Below, piece by piece: positions 8,872 through 17,646 of a stretch of DNA of 64,000 nucleotides. Source of the DNA: DASZTV01 sp035550655 (GTDB lineage: Bacteria; Actinomycetota; Actinomycetes; JAFAQI01); the NCBI GenBank assembly GCA_035550655.1, contig DASZOU010000033.1:433114-497113 (forward strand). Reading direction: 5' to 3'. The first letter of the stretch is position 1; each line of letters begins with the position of its first letter. Under the pieces are notes generated by a model. It made no database searches and was not told where the DNA came from. It worked only from the letters and a program-made list of their open reading frames with translations. The position numbers and the translations under genes were made by a program.

Positions 8872-9153
8872 ATGCAACTTCCCGCTGTCAGCGTTAACCC
8901 GAACAACAACCTGCCGGGCACGAGCCAGCTCACCTCGCTGATCGGCGGGATGATGACCTGGGTCCTGCTCGCCTGCGTCGCTGCCGTCCTCATCGGTGCG
9001 GCCGCGTGGGGATTCGGCGCCCGGTTCGGCCACTACTCATCGCAGCAGTCGGGCCGGATGATGGTGCTCGGCGGAGCGGTCGGCGCGCTGGTCGCCGGCG
9101 CGGCGGTCGCCGTGGTGAACTTCGCGTTCCACATCGGCGGGACGGTCTCGTGA
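8872..9153 (+). CDS. small two-helix membrane protein, VirB2/TrbC-like position
   Basis: A 93-residue protein, first gene of the secretion operon. Start ATG 8872 is preceded by AGGAG within the hairpin; longer in-frame starts would cross the iterons and are rejected. Two membrane helices are seen at about residues 28-48 and 63-85, separated by a short basic loop, as in VirB2/TrbC pilin-like subunits. Similar small proteins sit before TrbL-like genes in other actinobacterial conjugative elements (family recalled as DUF6112). It overlaps the next gene by 4 bp (GTGA). Confidence 0.65.
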   Translation: MQLPAVSVNPNNNLPGTSQLTSLIGGMMTWVLLACVAAVLIGAAAWGFGARFGHYSSQQSGRMMVLGGAVGALVAGAAVAVVNFAFHIGGTVS

Positions 9154-10277
9154 GGCCGCCGGCACTACCCGCCGCGCCGAGGATCCACATCCCGAATCCG
9201 TTCAGTCACCTGAACCCGATTCCCGGGATCCTGTCGGCGATCGGGCACGTGTTCACGTCGGGCGCACAGTCAGTGGCGTCGTGGGCCTTCACCGAGATGA
9301 CCCAGGCGTTAGTAGCCACCACTCAGGTTGACCTGTCCGGCTGGTTCGTCGCGCCATGGCGAGCGATGATCGCGGTTGCGGCGGTTCTCGCGGTGCCGAT
9401 CCTTCTCGCTGGCGTGATCACCGAGAGCCTCGCTGGTCGTCCCGGGGTCGCGGTCCGACGCGGGATCCTGCTGCCGCTGCTGGTTGGGCCCCTGCTGCTC
9501 GTCTCCCGCGCGGCGCTGGCGCTCGGGCTCGCACTGGTCAACGCCTGCTGCGCGCTGGTGGTCAAAGTCGGAATCGGCGGCCCGTCGGGCTACGCCACCG
9601 CGCTGTCCCACATGAGCGGATCACTGGGCATCAGCGGTGTCCCGAACGCCGTGCTGCCCGGAGCCAACGCCGCCGTCACCGTGCTCATCCTGCTGGTGAC
9701 CGCATTCCTGTGTTTCGTGATCTGGATCGAGCTCGCCTTGCGCGCGGCGATGGTCTACATGCTCGCCGCCTTCATCCCCCTCGCGCTGGCCGGGCTGTTC
9801 TGGTCGCACACCACGCGCTGGACCCGCCGGTTGCTCGAGACCCTCGCCGCAGTGATCCTCGCCCAGCTCGTGATCACCGTTGTGATGGTCCTCGCCGCCG
9901 CATCTCTTGCCGGTCCGGGCGACGGGCTGGCGCAGGGAATCGACCGGACGGCGGTCGGGCTCGCACTGCTATTCCTCGGAACCCTCGGTCTGCCGATGAC
10001 CTTCCGGCTGATTCCGCACGTGGTCGAGGCCGGCGTCGCCGCCGGAACCGGAGCCGCTGTCGCCAACCGGGTCCGGCACACCGGCGGGCAGGCACTGTCC
10101 GCGATACCGCACCCGGCCGCCCAGGCAGCCGGCGCGGCAGTCAACGGGCGTCTACCCATGCCAGCTCCGTCCGGAGGTGGCCGACCCGCGACAGCAGCCG
10201 CTGCGCCACCTCAACCGCCACCCCAACCAGCTGCCGGGCAGGCGCCGATGCCGAGCACGTCCGGAGCACCGCGATGA
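9150..10277 (+). CDS. VirB6/TrbL-like polytopic channel protein
   Basis: A 375-residue integral membrane protein with about six to eight hydrophobic segments between residues 65 and 300, and a Pro/Ala-rich cytoplasmic tail. This is the profile of VirB6/TrbL, which forms the inner-membrane channel of type IV secretion systems. The GTG at 9150 overlaps the upstream stop in GTGA; the frame is open further upstream but would overlap the preceding gene. It is followed in ATGA overlap by the SCO6880-like gene, the usual order in actinobacterial conjugative elements. Confidence 0.75.
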   Translation: MRPPALPAAPRIHIPNPFSHLNPIPGILSAIGHVFTSGAQSVASWAFTEMTQALVATTQVDLSGWFVAPWRAMIAVAAVLAVPILLAGVITESLAGRPGVAVRRGILLPLLVGPLLLVSRAALALGLALVNACCALVVKVGIGGPSGYATALSHMSGSLGISGVPNAVLPGANAAVTVLILLVTAFLCFVIWIELALRAAMVYMLAAFIPLALAGLFWSHTTRWTRRLLETLAAVILAQLVITVVMVLAAASLAGPGDGLAQGIDRTAVGLALLFLGTLGLPMTFRLIPHVVEAGVAAGTGAAVANRVRHTGGQALSAIPHPAAQAAGAAVNGRLPMPAPSGGGRPATAAAAPPQPPPQPAAGQAPMPSTSGAPR

Positions 10278-11692
10278 CGGCCGCCCGCACCGAACCACGC
10301 TCCACCGCCGTGACCTACGACGTGGGCGCGACCGGCTCCGGCGGGGTCTGGCTGGGCCTCGGCGCCCCAAGGGTGGCGCTTCTAGGTATGGGTTTGCTCG
10401 CAAGCATCTTGGCGCTGACAGCGGGCTTGCCGATCTTGCTTGCCGCCGTCCCGATCCTGCTCAGCGGGTGTCTTGCGACTGCTCGCTGTGGCGGCAGGCC
10501 GCTGCTGGATTGGGCAGCGCCTCTCGGAGCGCGGACTACGGCGACTGCGTCGGGCGCAGTCCGCTGGCGTGGTCCGATCCCGACCCTCACCGGCGACGGT
10601 GCTGCGGATGGACCTATCCAGGTTCGGCTACCCGCCGAGTTCGGGCGGCTGCGCATCGATAACTGTCCTGACGACCCGACGATCGGGATGCTCACGGACA
10701 CCTCGACCCGCACCGTCACCGTCGTGTTCGACGTGTGCGGGGTGGACCGGTTTCCGCTGTTGGACACCGCCGAACAGGACACGTTGATTGCCGGCTGGGG
10801 TGACGCGCTCACGGTGCTCGCCGACACCGACCGCACGCTCGCGCGGCTGCAACTGATCGAACGCGCCCACCCAGCTAGCCGTGCCACCTACCGACTTGAC
10901 GATCTCGAGGATGCGACGGCCAGCTGGGACAAGGAGATCGCGGCGCTCGCGACCAGCCACGACAGCCGACTCGCCGCTCAGTGGAGCTTCTCCCGCCTCG
11001 ACGGCACCGCGCTGTGCACGGTCGCCAGTCGCTGCCACCTGCTGGCCCGCACCCTGCTGGCCGCACGTCTGCTGACCCGCCCACTCGGACCCGGCGACCT
11101 CAGCGGCGAGCTTCTGACCCCACTGTCAGGCCAACCGCGCCCTCACGGCCGCCACGGTGTCCGGGTCGGTCCGGTCAGCCGCCGAACCGATTGGACCCAC
11201 GTCACCAGCGACGACCAGATCCACCGCAGCTACGCCATCAGCAGTTGGCCCACCGCCCCGGTCGGCGCCGCATGGCTGGCCCCGCTGCTCCTCGCCGCAC
11301 CCGCCGGGGTCACCCGGACCGTCGCGCTACACCTCGAACGCATGGCACCAGCCGCCGCTGCCAGGGTCGCGCGCACCCGACGCGCCAAAGCCGTCCTCGA
11401 CCAGTCCGACCGCGCCCGGCTCGGGATGACCAGCTCCGCCGCTCTGGCAGGCGCCGAGGCCAGCGGCGTGGCCATGGACGGCGAACTCGCCGCCGGGTAT
11501 CGCACCCACCGCCTCGCCGGAGTCGTCACCTTGACCGGCGACACCATCGACGCGCTCGACGCGGCGGCCCCTGCACTACAACAGGCCGCCGCTGTCTGCC
11601 GTCTCGAGCTGAGACCCTTGCACGGCCAGCACGACGTGGGGCTCGCCGCGACGCTCCCACTGTGCCGGCTCCGTCACCGGGCAACAGGATGA
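10274..11692 (+). CDS. SCO6880/PrgI-like type IV secretion protein
   Basis: A 472-residue protein with two adjacent membrane helices near residues 33-66 after a short N-terminus (start ATG 10274, ATGA overlap), then a large cytoplasmic domain. This is the layout of the SCO6880 family, a PrgI/VirB3-like membrane anchor fused to a VirB4-N-like domain. The C-terminal ATPase of the VirB4 system is encoded separately two genes downstream, consistent with a split VirB3/VirB4 arrangement. A long open frame upstream of the ATG overlaps the TrbL gene and is a shadow. Confidence 0.75.
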   Translation: MTAARTEPRSTAVTYDVGATGSGGVWLGLGAPRVALLGMGLLASILALTAGLPILLAAVPILLSGCLATARCGGRPLLDWAAPLGARTTATASGAVRWRGPIPTLTGDGAADGPIQVRLPAEFGRLRIDNCPDDPTIGMLTDTSTRTVTVVFDVCGVDRFPLLDTAEQDTLIAGWGDALTVLADTDRTLARLQLIERAHPASRATYRLDDLEDATASWDKEIAALATSHDSRLAAQWSFSRLDGTALCTVASRCHLLARTLLAARLLTRPLGPGDLSGELLTPLSGQPRPHGRHGVRVGPVSRRTDWTHVTSDDQIHRSYAISSWPTAPVGAAWLAPLLLAAPAGVTRTVALHLERMAPAAAARVARTRRAKAVLDQSDRARLGMTSSAALAGAEASGVAMDGELAAGYRTHRLAGVVTLTGDTIDALDAAAPALQQAAAVCRLELRPLHGQHDVGLAATLPLCRLRHRATG

Positions 11693-12648
11693 GCCGGCCC
11701 GCAGAAGGCAACGACCGTCTCGCCGCCATCCACGCGCAGCTCCTCGACCAAGTCGAACGGCTCACAACCAGCGCGGCATGGCGCGCCACCCTCACCGTGG
11801 CCGCGAGATTTCACAACTACAGCCCCAACAACGTGCTGCTGATCGCCGCGCAACGTCCCGAAGCCACCCGGGTCGCCGGCTATCGGGCATGGGCGCAGCT
11901 CGGCCGTCAGGTCCGCAAAGGCGAGCACGGGATCTCGATCCTCGCGCCCGTCCTGCGCCGCCCCGACCCGAAGTCAGCCGGACCGACTGCCACAACCCCG
12001 CCTCGCGCAGCCGGTGAGGACAGTTCGCAACCCCGAATGCTCACCGGATTCCGGGTGACCCACGTGTTCGACATCTCCCAGACCGACGGACCCGACCTCC
12101 CTGACGTACGGCCTTCGCTGCTCGACGGCGCCTCACCGTTGGGTCTGTGGTCCGACCTCTACGACCAGGTCGAAGCCGCCGGTTACACCATCGACTACGC
12201 CGACCTCGGAGACGCCAACGGCCGCACCGACTTCACCGACCACACCGTCCTGCTGCACAGGAGTCGCTCCGGCGCGCAGCTGACCAAGACCCTGGCACAC
12301 GAACTCGGCCACATCGAGTTACACGCTCCCGAGATCCGCCCCGACGGGATGACCCGCGACATGGCGGAGATCGAAGCGGAGTCCGTCGCCTACGTCGTCA
12401 CCACGGCGCACGGCCTGTTCGCCGATGACTACAGCGTCCCGTACGTGACCGGCTGGGCTGGAGGCGACCTGGACCGGATCGCCTCCAGCGCGACCCGTGT
12501 CCTCGCGACCTCTCGCTCCATCCTGCGATCCGCGCCGCCGCCCCGGCTCGTCGCTACTGAAGCGACGCTCGGCCTGGACAGGCAGATCGCACCAACGCAG
12601 GCACGCCCGTTCGAACCGGCCATGCCGGGAAGAGCGGTGGGTCGATGA
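11689..12648 (+). CDS. ArdC-like antirestriction protein with metallopeptidase motif
   Basis: A 319-residue protein. The N-terminal domain (about 1-120, with FHNYSPNNVLLIAAQ and GYRAWAQLGRQVRKGEHGI) matches the ArdC N-terminal ssDNA-binding domain of conjugative plasmids. The C-terminal part has the zinc-peptidase signature HELGHIELH and a downstream EIEAESVAY helix supplying a third ligand. By family it protects incoming single-stranded DNA from host restriction. Start ATG 11689 overlaps the upstream stop (ATGA), and its stop overlaps the VirB4-like gene, so it is embedded in the secretion operon and made together with the transfer machinery. Confidence 0.85.
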   Translation: MSRPAEGNDRLAAIHAQLLDQVERLTTSAAWRATLTVAARFHNYSPNNVLLIAAQRPEATRVAGYRAWAQLGRQVRKGEHGISILAPVLRRPDPKSAGPTATTPPRAAGEDSSQPRMLTGFRVTHVFDISQTDGPDLPDVRPSLLDGASPLGLWSDLYDQVEAAGYTIDYADLGDANGRTDFTDHTVLLHRSRSGAQLTKTLAHELGHIELHAPEIRPDGMTRDMAEIEAESVAYVVTTAHGLFADDYSVPYVTGWAGGDLDRIASSATRVLATSRSILRSAPPPRLVATEATLGLDRQIAPTQARPFEPAMPGRAVGR

Positions 12649-13889
12649 ACCGAATCCTGCGACTACCCGCCGTCACCCTCACCACCCGGCACTCTCCGGT
12701 CGCCTACCCCTGGCAACACTGCCAGACCGTTCCCGACGGTGGCGTCGCAATCGGGATCAACACTCTCGCTGGCGGGCAGCCTTTCCGCTACGACCCGTGG
12801 GTCTGTTACGCGGCGGGCGCGGTCACCAGCCCCAACATGCTCCTTGCCGGCCAGGTCGGCCGCGGCAAGAGTGCGTTGGTCAAGACCTACCTCCACCGGC
12901 AGATCGCCGCTGGCCGGCAGGCCTATGTCCTCGATCCGAAAGGCGAATACGCACCACTCGCCGCCGCCACCGACCTCGCCCGCATCGCGCTGCGCCCCGG
13001 CGGCACCGAACGTCTCAACCCTCTCGACCCGCCGCCCGCAGCGACGAGCCGCGAAGCGATCGTCGCAGCCCGCGGCACCGTGATCGCTGCACTCGCAGGC
13101 AGCGGACTCGGCCGAGAACTCACCGGCGAGGAACACGTCGCCGTCGCGGCCGCGATCCGCCAAGCCCCCGAGGCCGCCGCCACCCTCGGCGACGTCACCA
13201 CCGCGTTGCTGCATCCCACGGAGGCCATGGCCGCCGAAACCTCGACCACCGTCTCTGCCTTCGCAACGACGCTGCGACCCGTCGCCCTCGAACTGCACCG
13301 GCTGTTGTCCGGCGATCTCGCCGGCATGGTCAACGGACCTACCACCAGCCGCCTCGACCCGCATGGACCCGGCGTCGTGGTCGACCTTTCCGCTGTCGCC
13401 AACACCGCTGCGCAAGCCCCCGTGATGGTCTGCGCAGGAGCATGGCTCGCTGCCGCCATCGACGTCGAGGTCGAGGCGCGGCGTCTACTCCTCGTCGACG
13501 AAGCCTGGGCGCTGCTCGCTCGCGCCGCCACCACCAGCTGGCTCCAGCAGACCTCCAAGCTCGCCCGCGCCCGCGGCATCCAACTCATCACCGTCGTTCA
13601 CCGACTGTCCGATCTCGCCGCCCAAACCGACGCCGGAACCGCCGCACGCGCCCAGGCTGAAGGCCTGCTCGCCGACGCCGACACCCGCATCGTCTACGGG
13701 CAATCACCAGGCGAACGGCGCCTCATCACGCAGCTTCTGGGCCTCACCGACCCCGAAGCCGAAGAGGTATGCCGCCTCGCGCCCTACCGCGGACTGTGGA
13801 AGATCGGCGAACACACCGCCGTCGTCGACCACGTCCTGTCCGCAGAAGAACGTCCCCTCGTCGACACCGACGCCCGGATGCGGCCATGA
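12645..13889 (+). CDS. VirB4-like conjugation ATPase (C-terminal domain type)
   Basis: A 414-residue ATPase. Walker A is GQVGRGKSAL at residues 69-78, followed by the typical DPKGEY strand; Walker B is LLLVDEAWAL near residue 280; and LITVVHRLSDL resembles the sensor region of VirB4/TraC ATPases. It lacks the VirB4 N-terminal domain, which fits the split arrangement with the SCO6880-like protein upstream. Role: energises pilus subunit or substrate movement at the inner membrane. It overlaps both neighbours by 4 bp. Confidence 0.85.
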   Translation: MNRILRLPAVTLTTRHSPVAYPWQHCQTVPDGGVAIGINTLAGGQPFRYDPWVCYAAGAVTSPNMLLAGQVGRGKSALVKTYLHRQIAAGRQAYVLDPKGEYAPLAAATDLARIALRPGGTERLNPLDPPPAATSREAIVAARGTVIAALAGSGLGRELTGEEHVAVAAAIRQAPEAAATLGDVTTALLHPTEAMAAETSTTVSAFATTLRPVALELHRLLSGDLAGMVNGPTTSRLDPHGPGVVVDLSAVANTAAQAPVMVCAGAWLAAAIDVEVEARRLLLVDEAWALLARAATTSWLQQTSKLARARGIQLITVVHRLSDLAAQTDAGTAARAQAEGLLADADTRIVYGQSPGERRLITQLLGLTDPEAEEVCRLAPYRGLWKIGEHTAVVDHVLSAEERPLVDTDARMRP

Positions 13890-14278
13890 CCGGCCGGACC
13901 AGCGCGGTTCTCGCCGGCGCGGCACTGTGCATCGCCGTGATTGCAATCGCCGTCCGCCCGCTCCTGCCACACCATCTCGACACGGCCACCCCCAGCGTCC
14001 ACGCCATACCGGCTTCCCAGCCACCCGACCTCAGCTTCATCGCCGTGAGCGCGGCGACGCACGCTCTCGCCTGCCCCACCCCCCGACGCGCTACCAGAAA
14101 AGCCGACTGCGGACGACTCGACGTCACCCGCGCTCAATCCTCTTGCGCCACCGACAGCCGCTGCCAAGTCGAGGTGATCGGAACCCTGCACGCCACTGAT
14201 CAGGTCGTGCCGATCGCACTCACGGTCACCCTGAGCGGCGCCGGCGAGGGTTGGCGAGTCGTCGAGGTGGCATCGTGA
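13886..14278 (+). CDS. membrane-anchored hypothetical protein of the transfer operon
   Basis: A 130-residue protein with an N-terminal membrane anchor (about residues 7-27) and a small extracytoplasmic domain with four cysteines (ALAC, KADC, SSC, SRC). Two of them are close together and may form disulfides. Size, topology and position between VirB4 and the cell-wall hydrolase are compatible with a small VirB8- or TrbJ-like periplasm-equivalent component, but no family is recognised. ATG 13886 overlaps the upstream stop. Confidence 0.6.
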   Translation: MTGRTSAVLAGAALCIAVIAIAVRPLLPHHLDTATPSVHAIPASQPPDLSFIAVSAATHALACPTPRRATRKADCGRLDVTRAQSSCATDSRCQVEVIGTLHATDQVVPIALTVTLSGAGEGWRVVEVAS

Positions 14279-15201
14279 GCGGCCTCGTCGCCAAGGCCAT
14301 CGGCGTGCTCGCCGCCGGTGCGGTATCGACCGCAGGCATCGCCGCAGTCGGCTTGCAGGCACTCGCGTCACCGACCATCGCACCGACTCCGACCGCAACC
14401 AGCCAGATCCCCGCCGCCTACCTCTCGCTGTATCAGACCGCCGCGCAGCGCTGCCCGATGCCATGGACCATCCTTGCCGCGGTCGGTCAAGTGGAATCAG
14501 ACCAGGGCCGCGACGCCGGCGTCTCCTCAGCCGGCGCGATCGGACCGATGCAGTTCGAGCCCGCGACCTGGGCTAGATGGGGAGTCGACGGCGACGGCGA
14601 CGGCAAGAAAGACCCCCGCGATCCCGCCGACGCGATCCCCGCCGCCGCCGATTACCTCTGCGCTCTCGGTGTGGCCAAGAACCCGCACAACGCCTTAGTC
14701 GACTACAACTGCGGGGACTCCGGCCCGGCATGTCAGACCGCCTCAGCCGGCTACGCCGCGACCGTCCTGGCGATCGCCGCCAGCTATGGCACCACCACCG
14801 CCACATCCCCCGTCGCACAACAAGCCGTGCAGGTTGCGCTCGCTCAACTCGGCACACCGTACGTGTGGGGCGGGGAAAGCACAGCGGGCTTCGACTGCTC
14901 CGGCCTCGTGCAGTTCTCCTACGCCAAAGCCGGCCTCGCCCTTCCCCGAACCGCGCAGGAGCAGTACGACGCCACGGCCCACCTTCCGGCCGACGCCGAA
15001 CTGGAACCTGGCGACCTGGTGTTCTTCGGCGCCGGGAAAAAGGCCGTGGAACACGTCGGCATCGCACTGGGCGACGGTCGGATGGTCGACGCGCCGCACA
15101 CCGGAGCCGACGTCCGCTACGACGAGATTCCCACCACCGTCGGCGCGGCGTACGGCGACGAGACCTATCTCGGCGCCACCCGACCCACCGCCACGACATG
15201 A
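14275..15201 (+). CDS. lytic transglycosylase-NlpC/P60 cell-wall hydrolase of the transfer apparatus
   Basis: A 308-residue two-domain enzyme exported by an N-terminal hydrophobic signal. The first domain (about residues 45-165) is SLT-like with AAVGQVESDQGR containing the catalytic Glu, and GAIGPMQFEPATW. The second (about 185-305) is an NlpC/P60 domain with Cys in FDCSGLVQF, His in EHVGIAL and a third polar site near VDAPHTG. It should cut both the glycan strand and the peptide of peptidoglycan to let the secretion channel through, the VirB1-like role. Start GTG 14275 overlaps the upstream stop (GTGA). Confidence 0.85.
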   Translation: MSGLVAKAIGVLAAGAVSTAGIAAVGLQALASPTIAPTPTATSQIPAAYLSLYQTAAQRCPMPWTILAAVGQVESDQGRDAGVSSAGAIGPMQFEPATWARWGVDGDGDGKKDPRDPADAIPAAADYLCALGVAKNPHNALVDYNCGDSGPACQTASAGYAATVLAIAASYGTTTATSPVAQQAVQVALAQLGTPYVWGGESTAGFDCSGLVQFSYAKAGLALPRTAQEQYDATAHLPADAELEPGDLVFFGAGKKAVEHVGIALGDGRMVDAPHTGADVRYDEIPTTVGAAYGDETYLGATRPTATT

Positions 15202-16982
15202 CGAGCACCGGACCAAGCCGCAGCGGAGCCCTGTCGGACGCGCACCCCGTCGAACTGCTCATCACCGCGGGGCTGGCAGTGGCTGCGATCGTCGCGGGAT
15301 TCGGCTGGCTCGTCGCGCACACCGCTGCCCGCCTCGCCGGCCATCCCATCGCGGTATCGCTCAGCGATGCCATGCACGGACTCGCGGACTGGCGACATCA
15401 CCCCGCGAACCCCCGGCTTGCGTTCCCGCGCCCAGCCCGCTCCGGACTTCCCGGCCCGATCGGAATGTACGGCGCGGCCGCGATCGTGATCGTCACGCTG
15501 TCAGCGGTCGCACTGCTCGCCGCACTGCTACTCCGCCGGTGGCGGGTCGGCGGGTCCCGCGGTTACGCCACCGCAGGCGATGTGCGCCGAGCGCTGTCGG
15601 AGACCGCCGCCCGCTCCCGCGGCCGAGCTGCCGGACAACCGGCATCCGGCGCCACCGTAGCTCTCGGCGTCGACGCCCGCAGTCGGCAAGGGTTGTTCGG
15701 TGCCGCCGAGGACTCCTATCTCTACCTCGGGCCGCCCCGTTCCGGGAAAGGGGTCCACCTGATCATCCCGCAGACCATCGACGCCCCAGGCGCGGCGCTG
15801 GTCACCGCCACCCGCCCCGACACATTGCGACACACCCTGGCACTGCGCGCCAAGCGCGGCCCCGTGGCTGTGTTCGACCCTCAGCACCTCGCCGGAGACC
15901 ATCTGCCCCGGCTGCGCTGGGCACCGCAGCACGGCTGCGAGAACCCGCTGGTCGCGATCACCCGCGCCCGGGCGCTCGCCGCCGGCGCCCAACTGTCCCC
16001 CGCCACCGTCACCGACGCGGAGTTCTGGAGCGGGATGACCCAGGCGGTGCTCCGCTGTTACCTGCACGCCGCCGCCCTCGAGCAGCGCAGCATGCGCGAC
16101 GTGCTCACCTGGACCGCGCGGCCGGGCGACCCCACACCCGTCCGGATCCTCCGCGCCCACCCCGACGCCGCCCCCGGCTGGGTCGAAGAGCTCGTCGCGC
16201 AAGCCGCCGCCGACCCCCGCCAGCGTGACTCCGTGTGGGCTGGTGTCCGGCGCGCCGTCGACTCACTCGCCGACCCCCGAGTCCTCGACACCTGTTCACC
16301 CGCGCCCGCCGACGCGGTGGACCTCGCCAGCTTCATCCAAGCCGGCGGCACGCTGTACCTGCTCGGGACAACCGGCGCACAACTCACCGTCGCCCCCCTC
16401 GTCACCGCCCTGGTCGAGGCGCTCGTCGACACCGCCCGCACGCTCGGCGCCGCCACCGCCGACGGACGGCTCGACCCGCCGCTCACCGTCCTGCTCGACG
16501 AAGCCGCGAACATCGCGCCGATCCCCTCCCTCCCTCACCTTCTCGCCGACGGCGGCGGGTCCGGCATCACCACGATCTGCGTCCTGCAGTCCCTCGCCCA
16601 GGCGCGCGCCCGCTGGGGACAAGCCGGAGCCGACGCAATGTGGGACGCCGCCACCACCAAGGTCATCCTCGGTGGACTCGCCCATGCCGAGGACCTGCAC
16701 CGGATCAGCCAACTCGCCGGCGACATCGACGACCCCGTCACCACCCGCACCCACGGAGCAGGCGGCGCCTCCACATCAACCGCGCCACGTCGACTGCCAG
16801 CACTGCCCGTCGACGCCCTGCGAACCCTGCCGCCGGGCAACGCCATCGTGCTCGCCCGCAGAACCCCACCCATCCGCGCGAAGCTCACCCCCTGGTGGGA
16901 CGGCCCGCACGCCCGACGCATCCACACCGCGCTGAAGGCGCCCGCCGCACCCTCCCTGACACCACGACCGGACGCCGCATGA
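15198..16982 (+). CDS. VirD4/TraG-type coupling protein
   Basis: A 594-residue coupling ATPase that would bring the relaxosome DNA to the secretion channel. Two N-terminal membrane helices lie at about residues 18-40 and 90-113. Walker A (GPPRSGKG) is at 178-185 and Walker B (VLLDEAANI) near 431-439. The motif SLAQARARWG after the Walker B strand is typical of TraG/VirD4. ATG 15198 overlaps the upstream stop; the longer frame upstream overlaps the hydrolase. No relaxase is present nearby, so its DNA-processing partner must lie outside the window. Confidence 0.85.
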   Translation: MTSTGPSRSGALSDAHPVELLITAGLAVAAIVAGFGWLVAHTAARLAGHPIAVSLSDAMHGLADWRHHPANPRLAFPRPARSGLPGPIGMYGAAAIVIVTLSAVALLAALLLRRWRVGGSRGYATAGDVRRALSETAARSRGRAAGQPASGATVALGVDARSRQGLFGAAEDSYLYLGPPRSGKGVHLIIPQTIDAPGAALVTATRPDTLRHTLALRAKRGPVAVFDPQHLAGDHLPRLRWAPQHGCENPLVAITRARALAAGAQLSPATVTDAEFWSGMTQAVLRCYLHAAALEQRSMRDVLTWTARPGDPTPVRILRAHPDAAPGWVEELVAQAAADPRQRDSVWAGVRRAVDSLADPRVLDTCSPAPADAVDLASFIQAGGTLYLLGTTGAQLTVAPLVTALVEALVDTARTLGAATADGRLDPPLTVLLDEAANIAPIPSLPHLLADGGGSGITTICVLQSLAQARARWGQAGADAMWDAATTKVILGGLAHAEDLHRISQLAGDIDDPVTTRTHGAGGASTSTAPRRLPALPVDALRTLPPGNAIVLARRTPPIRAKLTPWWDGPHARRIHTALKAPAAPSLTPRPDAA

Positions 16983-17554
16983 CCGACCTGCGCAAGATCA
17001 CCGCCGAACTCACTCAGCTCCGCGAGGACATCGACTACCTCACCGCACTCGCCGAACCCGACCTCACCGCAGGCGCTCCAACAGGCACGGCCACCGGGTC
17101 ATGGCCGGCGGCCCCCTCGGCTCCCGGCGTGGCCGCACATATCTGGCACAACCTGACGCCGACCGAAGCCGCGCGGGCCTGGCAAACCCTCACCGGCTGG
17201 GTCGACTGGCTCACCCAGCGATACGCCCTCGACGACACGATCCCGTCCTGCTGGTACCGGCACGGCCCCATCGTCGACGAACTCGACGCACTGCGCGCGG
17301 CCTGGACCTCTGCCTACCCCGACCCCAACGCGCACCCCACCGCGGCTGTCGCCTGGCTCGAGATACTCAACCGCACCCTCTCCAGAATCCGGGAGTGGGA
17401 CCGCTACGGATGCACCTCCGGCACCCACCACGACGACCCACCCACCGCGGCCGACAGTCACGAATCCGACGGTCGGGAACAGTGGCTGTTCGCCGACATC
17501 AACGCTCGCGCTGCCGCGCGAAGCGCAACCCCCGACACAAAATCCGTCGAATGA
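16979..17554 (+). CDS. DUF4913-like cytoplasmic protein
   Basis: A 191-residue soluble protein closing the secretion operon, with ATGA overlap to the coupling protein. It contains a Trp-rich middle (LTGWVDWLTQRY, CWYRHGPIVDELDALRAAW) that I recall from DUF4913 proteins of actinobacterial conjugative elements. The function of that family is unknown; location suggests an accessory to the coupling protein or relaxosome. The C-terminus is acidic and probably disordered. Confidence 0.6.
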   Translation: MTDLRKITAELTQLREDIDYLTALAEPDLTAGAPTGTATGSWPAAPSAPGVAAHIWHNLTPTEAARAWQTLTGWVDWLTQRYALDDTIPSCWYRHGPIVDELDALRAAWTSAYPDPNAHPTAAVAWLEILNRTLSRIREWDRYGCTSGTHHDDPPTAADSHESDGREQWLFADINARAAARSATPDTKSVE

Positions 17555-17560
17555 GCCGCG

Positions 17561-17596
17561 GGGGTACACCTGGGGGTACATCTCGGGGTACACCCG
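17561..17596. promoter_or_regulatory. iteron triplet, copy 2
   Basis: GGGGTACA at 17561, 17573 and 17585, again exactly 12 bp apart and with the same alternation of third bases (CACC, CATC, CACC) as the copy at 8786. It begins 6 bp after the stop codon of the secretion operon and 50 bp before the last repeat the next start follows, so it heads the 17647-18997 operon. Confidence 0.85.
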
Positions 17597-17608
17597 CGAG
17601 GTCCCATC

Positions 17609-17638
17609 CCTTCCGTCACCAGACCACACGACGGAAGG
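17609..17638 (+). promoter_or_regulatory. hairpin covering the ribosome site, copy 2
   Basis: Perfect 9-bp inverted repeat CCTTCCGTC (17609-17617) and GACGGAAGG (17630-17638) with a 12-nt loop. The second arm holds the GGAAGGA ribosome site for ATG 17647. The primary sequence differs from the hairpin at 8831 while geometry and position are the same, which argues that the structure is what is selected. Confidence 0.75.
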
Positions 17639-17646
17639 ACGGACAC

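Noticed and set aside
9006..9149. Upstream extension of the TrbL-like frame.
   Set aside because: It overlaps the small membrane protein gene and is Arg-rich; the GTGA overlap at 9150 is the better start.
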